Assembly: GCF_964355755.1 (NCBI RefSeq)
Contig: NC_092670.1
Coordinates: forward strand, 33,035,795-33,095,794
From: Antedon mediterranea
Taxonomy: Eukaryota > Echinodermata > Crinoidea > Comatulida > Antedonidae
Reading direction: 5' to 3'
DNA: 60,000 nt
The notes under the pieces are model-generated. The model ran no database searches and had not been told where the DNA came from. It saw only the letters and a program-made list of their open reading frames with translations. Positions 19,630 through 31,370 of the stretch are shown one piece after another; positions within the stretch are counted from its first letter, which is position 1, and each line of letters opens with the position of its first letter. Made by a program: the position numbers and the translations under genes.

Positions 19630-22178
19630 ATAAATTTACGTAAGGGCAAAATTCGGTAAATCGCGCCTTACTTCTAGAATTTTCACTCGATGGTATGTAA
19701 AGTTGGTTCGTACTTTCGGTACTGATTTTAACCGCCTGATGTAACCCTGTTTACTAATTAAATTGAGTTAGATAATTAGTTATTGACGATTAAAACGAAT
19801 TTAGGTTCAACGATTTGCCCCAAATAGGGGTGTTTTCCGATCGTGGTATACACTGTCTAATGGATGTCCATCTTGAAAAATACCCGCCAAAAAAATGCGA
19901 GGAGGCTTCGCATTTTTCTATCTCCTCCTACGATAATTGTTTTTAATAGCTGAAAACCGGTTGAACGGCTAGAGTACACCATCATAATGTTGAAGACAGG
20001 CCGATTTTCTTTAAAAAATACTATTTTGATAGATTTAATATACGATTATACAAATGTATTGATTTGCGATGAATGGAACATCCCAATCTCTCAGTCTGCC
20101 AGAGTTTGGTTTAACACAAGTACTGTAGGTAAATTTATGAGCCCTTGGTTTAACACATACGGTATGTAAATATATGGGCCCTTTGAGAATAAACTTGCAA
20201 TACTTTGACAATACTGTAAATACCTATTAACTATTTTTCATTTGAATCGAACATTTCTTACTGTGAATGTTCCTACTGTTAGATGTAATATAAAAATATA
20301 AACTTTATTACTGAGACTGTGGATAGGCTCTACTGTTAGATATACAAATAAACTTTATACTGACAGTTCCTTCTCAACGTTTGTATTAATTAATAATTAC
20401 CAACAATATAAACGTCGTAGTGGTGTATCGTGACATGTACTTTAATATTTCAATCGATTATGACAGTGACAGTTTTAACAAAGTATTAAATCGCAAATGT
20501 TTTAGGCCTACTGTATTTAGAGGTATATTATTTATAGGCCTATAAAACATGAACAAAATATTTCGTTACTCAGTGGATAAAGAATATATTTAAAAATTGT
20601 TCCTCTTTGTACCTATCCGCTTTCCCATCCCTCAACCCTAATGTTACATAGCGAGGAGGCTTCGCATTTTCCTATCTCCTCCTACGATAATTGTTTTTAA
20701 TAGCTGAAAACCGGTTGAACAGCTAGAGTACACCATCATAATGTTGAAGACAGGCCGATTTTCTTTAAAAAATACTATTTTGATAGATTGCTAGAGTACA
20801 CCATCATAATGTTGAAGACAGGCCGATTTTCTTTAAAAAATACTATTTTGATAGATTTAATATACGATTATACAAATGTATTGATTTGCGATGAATGGAA
20901 CATCCCAATCTCTCAGTCTGCCAGAGTTTGGTTTAACACAAGTACTGTAGGTAAATTTATGAGCCCTTGGTTTAACACATACGGTAGGTAAATATATGGG
21001 CCCTTTGAGAATAAACTTGCAATAGGTTCGGAAAATGTTAAAAACCAATTTCTATTATTTGAATCGGTAAACAGTTTCCATTTATTATACATTGATAATG
21101 AAACATGAAATATTCCTATTTATGTCCCTTGAGGTTCATTACAATTTATATTTAGTAGTCCCACGGACTTCATCTTAGCCACTCCCCCGAGTGCTAAGGC
21201 CAAATTTATGATACCCTACTTTCTATGTAAGTTTAGTTACAGTTAGTTCTTGACGATAATACAACGAATTTAGGTATTACACCCTTCGGCCGCGAAAACG
21301 TTTCTGTACAAATATGATACCGATTGGCTTTATTTCATTCAACAGCGACCATAATCTCGCCAATTACAGGATAGATAAACTATTTTATTATTGATGTGCT
21401 TATAAATTAAGACTCGTGTAAACAGCTTGATTACATCATTTTACAGACAAACGAAACTTTTTTAAACCTACTGTTTCAATAACTGAGTATAATACTGTAT
21501 ACGTTTTCATAAGTAAGTGCATATACATTTTCGTGTTTTCTTTGACGAGATTGTAATAGTAACTTCAGTAACTATTACAGTACTTATTTATTATACGACA
21601 CAAGACAATTGTATCTGACAGGTACGTACATTATTCTAAAAAATAAGTCTAGATAGATCCCTTAGGCGTCATAAATCACAGGCCAACAAATCAGTACTCA
21701 TGACAGAAATTCGACCCAGTTTGGTTCACACAAATGTTTACAGGAATTTCAACACCACAACCGATGATTTGCCCTAAATATTTAGGTAGACTACAGTTTA
21801 ATTTTTTACTGAATAGGAGCTTGAATTTCCGATTTCCATTTCGCAGAATGTCTAGGTCTATTTATTTAGTTTGGTTCTTATAATATATAAATACAATCAA
21901 CTTTATTACTGTGGTTCCATCACCACCACCACGTGCCGCCCAATTCCCGTACATACATTTCCATTTCTCCCTAATTTCTTTAATCCACATAAATTAATTG
22001 TCCTTTATGGAATCCAGTATTGGTTTTGTTGTCTCTATTTCTGAATACCCCAATTAGGGGGACACTTCCGTATTTGTTTAGTGTCCCAAAAAAGTCCCCG
22101 TCCGTGGATTCTACTGTATTCGAGAACCATCTGTGAGCACCCCTAGATGGTACGCGAGCGAAGCGAGCGTGCCATCTA
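19630..22178 (-). mobile_element. Hairpin-ended repeat R, inverted copy with internal duplications
   Basis: The left end (TTTACGTAAGGGCAAAATTC) and right end (hairpin at 22144-22178, CTAGATGGTACGC) are the reverse of copies at 15546-16995 and 34609-35883. It is longer because a block of about 300 bp (19885-20190) is repeated at 20651-21020, and within the second block a roughly 60-bp piece with GTTGAAGACAGGCCGATTTT is repeated again at about 20730 and 20790. It encodes no protein. Confidence 0.65.
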
Positions 22179-23855
22179 GTAAGAAGGAATTATGCTATAT
22201 TGTGTTTACATGTTTTAATGGAACTGCATCTCTAACGCAATTATTGGAAAGCAACGATATTTAAATAATGTTGACATAGAATCTAAAACATAGTTTTAGA
22301 TGTCAATATGTCATTTCAGCCCAGGGATCCAATACTTACAAAAAGGGTTGTTTAACTGTTTTGACATACATTTCAAAAAGTGGAAAGAATCCATAGTAAA
22401 CACCTTTAAAAAAGTATTGAAAATTGAATATATTTGCAAATTTGAGTCAGTTTCTTCAGTTGGCAAAGTTAGCTGACGCGGTACAAGTAGACGTAACAAA
22501 TAAATAAATCCTCATGAATAAATTAACTGTCCCATCTTCAATAATATAATAATAATATTTGTTAAAGAACTGTTACTATCCTGTACTTTAAACTTGCTAA
22601 ACTGACTGATTATGCTAGGGGCCCTCATGAGACAAGCTATTGCTTCTAGTGCGGGCCCCAGTTGTTAATAACTGAATAAATGTGTATTGTGATGATGGAA
22701 AAAATGGCTACGCCTGTCTAGGAGGTCTTCGCTGGTTGTATTGTACCGGTACTCTGTACATTGCAGTGAAAATACTAATAAATTGATACTGTACAGGAAA
22801 CTAAAAATGATGACGTCACCTCCAATTCTTTATGAATATAAGCAGAGCAAACAGAAACAAAAAACAATCATGTGAAAACAATATGCAAATTAGGTAACCT
22901 ACTGAGTAAAAAGCAAGTAACCAATCTTGAAAAACTTACTCAAGCATCCATGTTTATATAACAAACAATATCTACAATTTATGTTTCAACATCTTAGTAT
23001 TTTTTATTTCGTTTAAGTCTGGGCTTATTATCCTAAATTGATTTAAAATGGTAAATATGCATTTTCTGCTTTTAATGTCTGGGTTTGGTAATGCATTAAA
23101 ACGACAGTTTGACAGCATTAATGATTTATAAAAAAAAACAGTTTCGATCACATCTCTACTAGCTTACTAAATTCATCGATCACATAATTTTGTGATTTAA
23201 AAACACATGATTGAACAACATCAAATTTTAGTAGAATGTAATGATTTGATTATAGTATTACTGGTGCCTTTTAACCATATCTTATGTCTTATGGACATAC
23301 TAATTTTTATTAAATGTGTATTTCATTGTCACGTTTAAATAGTTTTATGTCGTATGGTGCCTCGCACGTTTACAGAGTGGTGTGGTGTGTGATGCCTCGC
23401 ACTGTTGATACAATAGTGCAGTTACACTGAACTCGTACGTATCGCAATTAACATGGTTAGGTGGGTTGATGAATTCAATGAATATCATGCCACAATTGGC
23501 CTACAGTTTTTCAACACAGGTACCATACAATTATGTCATTGTTGACGTAGTAATTCGGTTCCTCTTAAACCTCTTCTTAAAGCATTCGTTTGTCTATACA
23601 AAGTAAGAAAAACATATCGGTATCACACGTACGTAATTGAAGTAAATATCGTAACTATATAGGTAGTCTTATAGAAGGTCTAATACAAAACAGTGTAATA
23701 TAAACGTCGTTACAAAAATTTTCGTGTTGGTGGTTGTGATATAGGTGATTAAGATTATTGGCTTTTCCTACTCAAATGTTATGAGTTCATATGCTTCAAC
23801 ACTGTAAAAATATTCTACTCCCAAAGACTTAATACACAATATTATTATTAGTACA
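22179..23855. other. Gene-free stretch
   Basis: No gene or complete element. At 22618-22662 a GGGGCCC...GGGCCCC pair brackets about 30 nt, followed by AATAAATGTGTATTGTGATGATGG, which resembles the 3' end of a CR1/jockey-type element. The rest is unremarkable AT-rich DNA. Confidence 0.5.
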
Positions 23856-24667
23856 GGCTATATGTGACATTTATCCTATGTAACCTTGAAAAAATTCTAA
23901 TAAAAGGTCTTTTGGTATTTTCTTGTAGCTTTAGGTGTGAATAAATACCAAAAAATGTTTGCAGCCTTCTAGTTGCTGCGTTAGTGAGATATTGAGGGTC
24001 AAAGGTCAGTGACCTTTTTGTGGCATTTGATGGCTCATAACTCCTCAACTCCTGGGTTTAAAAAGACAAATGTTGTGCCTACATCTATGTTTTAGTGGTC
24101 AAACAACAAAATAAAATTTTTGCAAAGTTCGGGTTACTTGTGCCATTGGTCAGATAGTCGGGTCAAAGGTCATTGACCTTTATTCATTAATAACTACTGC
24201 TAGTCTAGGACCTTGGTAAGATTTGTATGCATTTAATTTAGGAGAGAATATCTCAACTGTTATAGGATAATTAGACCCCAAGGAACAACATGGGATATGT
24301 GCCAAATTCGTTATCTGGGGCGAACATGCCCAAAATTGGGGTCAAAGGTTAGATATGTGTGGTTCTTATATCTCGACAACCACTTTTCATACAGATTTGC
24401 TTTTGGTGTCAAATTGTTCAAAATATACATATTTATATTCAGTCTAACACAACTTTTACCCCAAAAAATGACCGGAAATGCTTTTTCTGACCTTTGACCA
24501 AAAAATGACCAAAAAAACACATTTTCGGGTTAAATTATTCCATAAAATGTCAATGGACACACTGTATGGTATAAAATGAAAGCATATACAATATGCTACC
24601 CATTGCTACCCAACTTGTATTAAACATTTTTAATTAGGAATATAACTTTATGGAAAATGTGCATAAT
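23856..24667 (+). repeat. Left arm of the long inverted repeat
   Basis: The arm pairs with 26192-26984 in inverted orientation, roughly 90% identical by eye with small indels. It contains two GGGTCAAAGGTCA-type blocks followed by TGACCTTT at 23996-24017 and 24160-24181. Opposed open frames through both arms translate the same DNA and are not genes. Confidence 0.85.
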
Positions 24668-24668
24668 T

Positions 24669-25748
24669 GACTTCAGTATTTAGAATTATTATTAATTTAT
24701 CTTTATCAACTGGTACGACCTTTCCTGATGATTTGAAGTTGGGTCTAGTTACACTTATTTTAAAGACGCCTTCACATACTTGCATGGCAAATTTTCGATC
24801 TATTTCTAATGTCGCTTTCTTATCTAAGATCCTTGTGAAATGCGTTGCTTTAGATCTCATACATTTTCTTGACAACAATAATCTGTTCGACCCTCTTCAA
24901 TCAGCATATAGAAAGCGCCACAGTACAGAGTCAGCCATTCTCAAGGTGCATAATGATATTATTTTAGCTCTCGATAAAGGTAATTGTCTTTTTTTTTTGT
25001 GTACCTCAACCTGTCGGCAGCTTCTGATACCATGGACTATTCCATTATTATTGCAAGACTCTCGTCTATTGGTATCCGTGGATCTGCTCTAAATTAGTTC
25101 AAGTCATATTTGTCTTCTAGGAAGCAGCAGGTCCAGATTGGTAATGTCAAATCCACCTCTATCGACCTGAAATGCGGTGTTCCTCAAGGATCAATACTGG
25201 GTCCAGTATTGTTTTTAGTTTACACCTCGCCCATGAGTGATATCATTTTTAAGAGACATTGTGTCCAATATCATGTGTACGCAGATGATACATCAGCTTT
25301 AATTCAGCAGAGTTTAATGAGGCGAAGTCGGTTATCGAAGCTTGTGTTGTTGATGTTCAGGATTGGCTAACTAAAAACATGCTCTTTTTAACCCTGGTAA
25401 AACAGAAATCTTATTTATTCATTCAAAACACTTCAAGAAATTGGCCATTGCTAGAAACATCAATCACATCATCGTTGGAGGTTAGATATATCGGAGTTGT
25501 ATTTTACTCAGCCATGATTATGTCCAGACATATCAACAACATTAGTAAATCTGATACCTACCACCTTCGTAACATAAGATCAATTCGCAAATCCTTAACC
25601 CACTCCTCGCTTATTAAACTTGTCCATGCACTAATAACATCACGGTTAGACTACTGCAATGCCATTTTGTTTGGTCTACCAAATAAAGAACTTAATAAAC
25701 TACAACTAATTCTTTTCTTTTTTATACCAAATATTTCATTACAACGCT
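24669..25748 (+). pseudogene. Decayed CR1/L2-type reverse-transcriptase fragment
   Basis: Three frames in turn give TFPDDLKLGLVTLILK, NFRSISNVAFLSKILVKCV, QSAYRKRHSTESAILKVHND, then [30 protein letters not shown], and HLRNIRSIRKSL, LITSRLDYCNAILFGLP. These are the ordered reverse-transcriptase blocks including Y-A-D-D and the LDYCN motif. Several frameshifts and stops, no endonuclease and no 3' end show an old truncated copy. It sits exactly between the inverted-repeat arms. Confidence 0.8.
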
Positions 25749-26310
25749 AGAATTATTCACCCAAAATAAACTTACATTAATTTATACTCATTTTTGTCTA
25801 AATTTAATAAAAAATATGCATATTTTCCAAAAATAACATCACATAATTAAATACAAGTTAGGTAGCATATTGTATGTGCTTTCCTTTGATACCAAATATG
25901 TCTTTTCAAACATTTGAATTATTTAATATCATAAATAAACCAAAATAAATTATCTGGTAATGTATACCCATTTTTGTCAAAAAGCAATAAAATATGCACA
26001 TTTTTCACCAAAGTAGCATCATAATTACAGATTTGTGTTACAAGTTGGATAGCAATGGATAGAATATTGTATGGGCATTTATTTGATACCAAATAGTTCT
26101 TCCAAACACTTATTTAAAATTATTTAACATTATATAAATAAGCACAACAATTACGCAACTAAATATTCATTTTTTGTATAAAAGTAATCAAATTAGGCAC
26201 ATTTTCCATAAGATTAGATTCCTAATTAAAAAATGTTCAATACAAGTTGGGTAGCAATGGGTAGCATATTGTATATGCTTTCATTTGATACCATACAGTG
26301 TGTCCATTGA
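25749..26310. repeat. Three diverged ~190-bp tandem units
   Basis: The words ACAAGTTGGGTAGCA, CATATTGTATATGC and TTTGATACCA recur at about 25855, 26038 and 26233, each followed by a TTTAA-rich block and CATTTTCCA. These are tandem copies of the inner end of the right arm, present once on the left. Confidence 0.7.
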
Positions 26311-26984
26311 CATTTTAAATAATAATTTAACCCGAAAATGTGTTTTTTGGTCAAAGGTCAGTAAAAGCATTTCCGGTCATTTTTTGGGGTAAAAGTTGTG
26401 TTAGACCGAATATAAATATGTATATTCTGAACAATTTGACACCAAAAGCAAATCTGTATGACAAGTGGTTGTCGAGATATAAGAACCACATATTTCTAAC
26501 CCTTGACCCCGATTTTGGGCATTTTCGCCCCAGATAACGAATTTGACACATATCCCATATTGTTCCTTGGGGTCAAATTATTCTATAACAGTTGAGATAT
26601 TCTCTCCTAAATTGAATGCATACAAATCTTACTCAGGTCCTACACTAGCAGTAGTTATTAATGAATAAAGGTCAATGACCTTTGACCCGACTATCTGACC
26701 AATGGCACAAGTAACCCGAAATTTGCAAAAACTTTATTTTGTTGTTTGACCACTAAAACATAGATGTAGAAACCACATTTGTCTTCTTAAACCCAGGAGT
26801 TGAGGAGTTATGAGCCATCAAATGCCACAAAAAGGTCACTGACCTTTGACCCTCAATATCTCACTAACGCAGCAACTAGAAGGCTGCAAACAATTTTTGG
26901 TAATTATTGACACCTAAAGCTACAAGAAAATACCAAAAGACCTTTTATTAGAATTTTTTCAAGGTCAAACCATATATAGCCTCT
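26192..26984 (-). repeat. Right arm of the long inverted repeat
   Basis: Inverted copy of 23856-24667. It has AAAGGTCAATGACCTTTGACCC at 26667-26688 and the equivalent block at 26831-26852. Confidence 0.85.
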
Positions 26985-27084
26985 ACTATGTAATGTTTAC
27001 CATGTGTAACCTATTATATAGCACACTACTAACAGTAGAATTAAATAATAGTATTGTATAGTACTAAAATAATGCTAATAATAC

Positions 27085-27253
27085 CTCGTGATCAAATAAA
27101 TAGAAAATGATAAAAATAAATATGCCTTGGCATCCGTTCAACACGTTGAATATATAATCAATAAATGTTGTATCAGAACTGACAGCGAATGGTCCAATGA
27201 GCCACGTGGTACTCATTAGAGGTAGAAGCATTGCAGTTCCTTTGGCTGCTTTC
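27085..27253 (-). CDS. Receptor copy 2, TM6-TM7 exon
   Basis: A 169-nt exon (acceptor GTTACAG, phase 2 in; donor GAG|GTATTA, phase 0) encodes KAAKGTAMLLPLMSTTWLIG, then FAVSSDTTFIDYIFNVLNGC and QGIFIFIIFYLFDHE. K-G-T/S-x-x-L-L-P-L-x-x-x-T-W for TM6 and N-x-x-Q-G-x-F-I-F for TM7 are diagnostic for adhesion (class B2) GPCRs. If the donor is not used, the frame stops after a few residues, giving almost no cytosolic tail. Confidence 0.88.
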
Positions 27254-27456
27254 CTGTAACATTTCAAGGAAAAAACATTAATGGAATTCTAACGTATAAA
27301 TTCTAAAATGTTGGATATGCCCAAATATGGTAGTGGTATGGCCAAATATCGTATTTTCCATATATTTTTGTCAAACCAGTCTGATAGGGTATATACTTTA
27401 GAGCTACGAACAACAACAACATTTTAACTTGTAACTTTAAAAAGATAAACTCTAAC

Positions 27457-27560
27457 CTCAACTGTTTAAGTTTAGTTTTCTCTCTTGTTGATTTTTCTAC
27501 CATGTTTCCAGATCTTTTGTAGATTGTCAAGACAACGTAGATCAAAATAGCTGTATCAAT
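27457..27560 (-). CDS. Receptor copy 2, TM5-ICL3 exon
   Basis: A 104-nt exon (acceptor TTTTTTTGTCAG, donor AG|GTTAGA) encodes IDTAILIYVVLTIYKRSGNM and a strongly basic loop EKTKLKQLR. It provides the inner half of TM5 and the third cytosolic loop. Phase 0 to 2 matches both neighbours. Confidence 0.8.
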
Positions 27561-27749
27561 CTGACAAAAAAAGATTGATGACACCTTATTTTGCGTAAGT
27601 ATCAACGTTTGAATTCCATATTAACATAACTCTATGGAGTAAATTCAATAAAGGTATCGTGAACTCATTTAGAGTTTGCTTTGATAACGGGTTACGTAAT
27701 CTACTGGAATTGACTAGTTTAATAGCGCAAGCATGATGTTTGTAACGAA

Positions 27750-28430
27750 AAACGTTCCCTCAAATTCATGACACTGAGTTGAATAGTCTGATTCAAACCA
27801 TAGTTAACGTCCTTCCACACTCCAACCTACATCAGCATTGGTGCACATTGATATTTTAGGATATTGTAGGTTGGGTTTGTGGAAGTTGCTTTTTGTTTTG
27901 TTTTTTTTATTTGTATATGGATGTACTATCCGACATAAAGAAAATGAATGAATGAATGAATGAATAATTTACTTGCTGCGTAGAAGGTTAGACTTGCCAC
28001 AAGGCTTAGTTATTGTCTTTTTATGTTGGTCGATTGTTGTCTATACTATACGAGCTCAAGTAGTATACGTATACATCTTTTTACTAATATTAGATAAACA
28101 CTCCGTCTAGAACCTAGACTACGTAGCAGATATTCATATTATTTACAGAAGTTTGACCTCCAGTCATGCTTCGTTGCTTGTCATGATCATAGTTTGTCTA
28201 CAAAATGTTGGCCTACAACAACCAAGGCAAAGTTTTTCGCTCTCATTAATAATCTTGCAGACGACGATTTACACTGCATAGTACGTAAGAGGTCTTATGA
28301 GAATCGTTGAAATTCGGTTCGTGTCTTTCTAATTACCCACGAATTATAGTGTTTTGAAATTGTAAGTGAAAGAGGGTATAATTATCTAATCAAGTTATTT
28401 TGGCAATCACCATACAGCTTGTCACACTGG
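27750..28430. other. Intron sequence of receptor copy 2
   Basis: No exon or named element. A stretch at about 27850-27966 ends in a GAATGAAT repeat after TGTACTATCCGACATAAAG and may be the 3' tail of a non-LTR element. Confidence 0.5.
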
Positions 28431-28437
28431 TTCTTAC

Positions 28438-28504
28438 CAAAGCAATGCAGGTAGCGGGTGCTACAAACGTCCATATCATGCCTGTTTCTGGACTAAGCCA
28501 ACAT
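28438..28504 (-). CDS. Receptor copy 2, ECL2-TM5 exon
   Basis: A 67-nt exon (acceptor GGTAG, donor TTG|GTAAGA) encodes CWLSPETGMIWTFVAPATCI. C-W-L-S-x-x-x-G-x-I-W-x-F-x-x-P is the second extracellular loop and TM5 start of adhesion GPCRs, with the Cys that bridges to TM3. Confidence 0.87.
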
Positions 28505-28683
28505 CTACCGTAGATTTATATTTAAAAATAAAAATAAGAAAGCATCATTACAAATGTAAATACTCCAAAAAATAAATGGAAATTAGAGTTTAGATAAAGG
28601 ACTTTGATGCATTGGTCATTACTGTTCATACTTACTAATTTCTGATAATTGGATAAAAACAACATAGAATAGAAATAACTTAC

Positions 28684-28904
28684 ATGATATCGGCATCTAA
28701 CTTAGAAGAAAACGCCCCAATAGAAATCGCTACAATCACAAAAGAAATTCCATAACAGAACACTAAATAATATCGAAGTAGGTAGAAGTTGGCGTTACTT
28801 GACATAGAAATCTTAGACAGTAAGTATACTGCTTCTGCGCACATCCAAGTGAATGTATTAAGTGATGAAAAATTGAGGAGAATGCTTATACATTTACACA
28901 CAAT
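28684..28904 (-). CDS. Receptor copy 2, TM3-TM4 exon
   Basis: A 221-nt exon (acceptor TTTTTTCAG, phase 0; donor AT|GTAAGT, phase 2) encodes CKCISILLNFSSLNTFTWMC, AEAVYLLSKIS, then RYYLVFCYGISFVIVAISIG. H/N-F-x-x-L-x-x-F-x-W-M-x-x-E-x-x-x-L is the TM3 signature of adhesion GPCRs, and the second helix is TM4. Confidence 0.88.
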
Positions 28905-29529
28905 CTGAAAAAAAAAATGTTTTCAGGTATACTTAATTAAAATCAAAATCCAATAGCCTAAAAAAACAAGAAGACAAAGGCTGAAAACGTCTCACATAAT
29001 CAATCAACAACATTCAATAATATCGGCAATAGTGAGGAGATCTTTAAAAACGCTCATAAAAAAGTTTACTTTTATTATTGACGTACAGAGTGAGGATGTA
29101 GCGAAACAAATTAGAAACAATAATGTTTTTACCCAAGGAAAATTAAATAAAATACACAATCTAAAATGAGTTGAGGTAATTACTGTAGTACAACTACAAA
29201 GGAAACAATTACCAGTTCAGAGTTGTTTGTGTTTAAACAGGTGGCGCTGTTGCTATTTAAAGTATTAAGCGCCTACTTAGTAGTCGTTTCTGCAATGCAA
29301 CAGCATATAATGTAAACAAAAAATGTTGAAACATTCGTATCGTGTTTAACACCTGAACTCATTATCAAAATTATCAAAATTATCATCAATAATAACCATA
29401 TGGATTTATTTAAAGAAAATTTAACAGTATTGCAAATAGAACTTCAACTTCACTACCATAATATATCTACTACCGTGTGATATTACAATATTTTCAAAAA
29501 CGTAGATGAACTTTCACACTAATTATTAC

Positions 29530-29634
29530 CTCAAATTCTGTTTCGTCGATTCCAAATAAGAACAGAGATTGCATTATAAGCATATTATCACCAGGTTCTT
29601 GTGAATTGAATTGCGCACAGATTTCAACAATTCT
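29530..29634 (-). pseudogene. Receptor copy 2, TM2 exon with 1-nt deletion
   Basis: This is homologous to 1798-1903 but 105 instead of 106 nt. Copy 1 reads GGTGATTAATATG where copy 2 reads GGTGATAATATG on the minus strand. The loss shifts the frame and meets a stop within four codons. Splice sites (TTCTTAG, GAG|GTAATA) remain. Up to the lesion it encodes the basic TM2 start RNSIHKNLVI. Confidence 0.85.
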
Positions 29635-29827
29635 CTAAGAATGTAATATAACAGTGTAAAAGTATATTTGTTTTCGTCTTCTCTAATTTTACATGGTCTT
29701 ATTCTTTGTATTTTTAAACTATATTTATATTGTGTTTCAATGTAACACAAGTCATAATATCAAGTTTTTTTTATATTGGTATACACATTAGATTTGATAC
29801 AATTTAGTTATAAATAGAAAAACTTAC

Positions 29828-29928
29828 GAAAATGAGAAGTAAATGATGAGTGTTATCGTCAGAGCAATGACAGATAGTGATACACAGACTGTTGACATTA
29901 AACTCAATGACTGACTGTCTTCAGAAAT
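29828..29928 (-). CDS. Receptor copy 2, TM1 exon
   Basis: A 101-nt exon (acceptor TTTCTACAG, donor TC|GTAAGT), one codon shorter than in copy 1. It encodes SLMSTVCVSLSVIALTITLI and the rest of TM1. Open and correctly phased. Confidence 0.8.
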
Positions 29929-30285
29929 CTGTAGAAATACAATCGTTTTTTAAAGTTATCATAATAAACGATTGGAGCAAGTATACAACATAATAAGATT
30001 ATACATACATTTAAAGTAAAATTAAGTTAGCTTAATACATTTAGCAAGGTTTTATTTCTGAGCTTAGTAGAAGAAATACAATCGTTCTATTAAAGTTATC
30101 ACAATAAACGATCGGAGAAACTATACAGCATAATAAGATTATACATTAGCTTAATACATTTAGCAATGTTTCATTTCTGAGTTTAATAGAAGAAAGTATA
30201 TTAAGGTTTGTGGTACAAATTTATTCAGTTAAAAATGTAAACAAGCGTACTCAATTAATAGCAAATAAATATAATTTAGGCCTAC

Positions 30286-30397
30286 GTTGTCTGTTGTAAC
30301 TTTCATTAACACGCTAAAACTCGTTAGATGTTCAGAATAGCACGACACTTTGTCCTGAGAATACGACGTGGTTACAACACCGGCATCACTCCAAGTA
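30286..30397 (-). CDS. Receptor copy 2, GPS exon with lost acceptor
   Basis: It has the same 112 nt as copy 1 and keeps SDAGVVTTSYSQDKVSCYSE followed by HLTSFSVLM, so the cleavage site is conserved. The acceptor is changed from CAG to CAC at 30398-30400. The next AG is 9 nt inside (GGAG|TGAT) and keeps the frame with loss of three codons including the GPS Trp, which would probably harm cleavage. Confidence 0.75.
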
Positions 30398-30568
30398 GTG
30401 TAAAAAAAATAACATGAGAAAAACAGTATTTGTGAGTGACTGTCTCCAAACACCAGTAAAAAAAACATGGAACATTTAATTTAATGTCCGATTTCTAAAA
30501 GTTGAAACAAAGTCTAATTTATTTGAACGGTTGTCTAACCGTACGACATTGACACAGTACAAACTTAC

Positions 30569-30633
30569 CTTCGTTTTTCATCAAAGAAAACGCAAATAAT
30601 TTCCAATTCATCTTTTTTAGTCAACGAGGAACC
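30569..30633 (-). CDS. Receptor copy 2, GPS N-half exon
   Basis: A 65-nt exon (acceptor CTTTAG, donor AG|GTAAGT) encodes GSSLTKKDELEIICVFFDEK and ends RR. Length and phase equal copy 1; the conserved C-V-F is present. Confidence 0.78.
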
Positions 30634-31042
30634 CTAAAGAAGAGACTATATCAATTAGTCATACACATCCCTACTGCTGTATATCACCATTTTAAAGTTT
30701 AAATAGGCTTATGCTGCTAAACCGCCAACCGTATTGATCAATGTTTGTAAACACACCTAAAATCATAAAAGGTAGTACCCATGGAGGCATTCGATTGAAA
30801 GTAATGTCTTGAATAAAGTTAGAGACCTTTTGTTTAAATGACATGGTGAATACACAACGTAAGGTTGGTGATGTGTTTCCAAAAAGAAGGAAAGTAAATT
30901 TCTGTTGTTCCTAAACTGTGGCAATTGTCTTTAGCAAATATATGTATTATTGTATGGTTAAGCCTAATGAATAAATAAAGTGAAGTGGATAGACAGTTTT
31001 GTAACATGACCGAAACGAGGAGACGTTTTCAACCATACTTAC

Positions 31043-31163
31043 AATTCGCTTGGTCATTGTGAATTCTATTTTCGCATTCAAGGGCATTTGGTCATTGAAA
31101 TCGTAAACGCTACAGGAAAATACCATTCCATTGAAATATCTAAAGTCAATGTTTGCATTTGAC
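31043..31163 (-). CDS. Receptor copy 2, GAIN exon 3
   Basis: A 121-nt exon (acceptor TAACAG, donor ATT|GTAAGT) encodes SNANIDFRYFNGMVFSCSVY, then DFNDQMPLNAKIEF. It differs from copy 1 at a handful of residues and is intact. Confidence 0.75.
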
Positions 31164-31285
31164 CTGTTAGAAATACAACAAATAATAATTAATTAATCCA
31201 ATAAAATTAAAGTAAAAAGAATAGTTTTTATGTATTAATTTCTTTTTCATTTTGTTAAAAAAACCATTAAAAATACTGTACTTAC

Positions 31286-31370
31286 AAGCTAGAAATATTA
31301 ACATTTTCGTTAACAGGTTTATTAGCACCCATTGTGTTGTTACTGTAACATGCTATTACAAGGACATCAT
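31286..31370 (-). CDS. Receptor copy 2, GAIN exon 2
   Basis: An 85-nt exon using acceptor ACAAG and donor GTAAGT encodes DDVLVIACYSNNTMGANKPV and a short end. A competing AG lies 5 nt upstream and would shift the frame. A second, partial copy of the flanking words (GGACATCTTTAACGGAAAAA) at about 31490-31530 suggests a local duplication. Confidence 0.65.

Larger units (their letters stand above)
23856..26984. mobile_element. Long inverted-repeat element with embedded RT fragment
   Basis: Two arms of about 0.8 kb (23856-24667 and 26192-26984) are inverted copies of each other, starting at AGGCTATAT on the outside. Between them lie a decayed reverse-transcriptase fragment and tandem copies of the inner-arm sequence. 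The arms carry repeated AGGTCA/TGACCT words. Foldback-type or polinton-unrelated TIR elements have such arms; no transposase is visible, so the class is unknown. It starts 100 bp beyond the last recognised exon of receptor copy 2. Confidence 0.75.

Noticed and set aside
24297-26551. Opposed open frames in the two arms (24297-24520 and 26340-26551)
   Set aside because: They are translations of the same inverted repeat, with no domain, no splice context and no conservation beyond the DNA.
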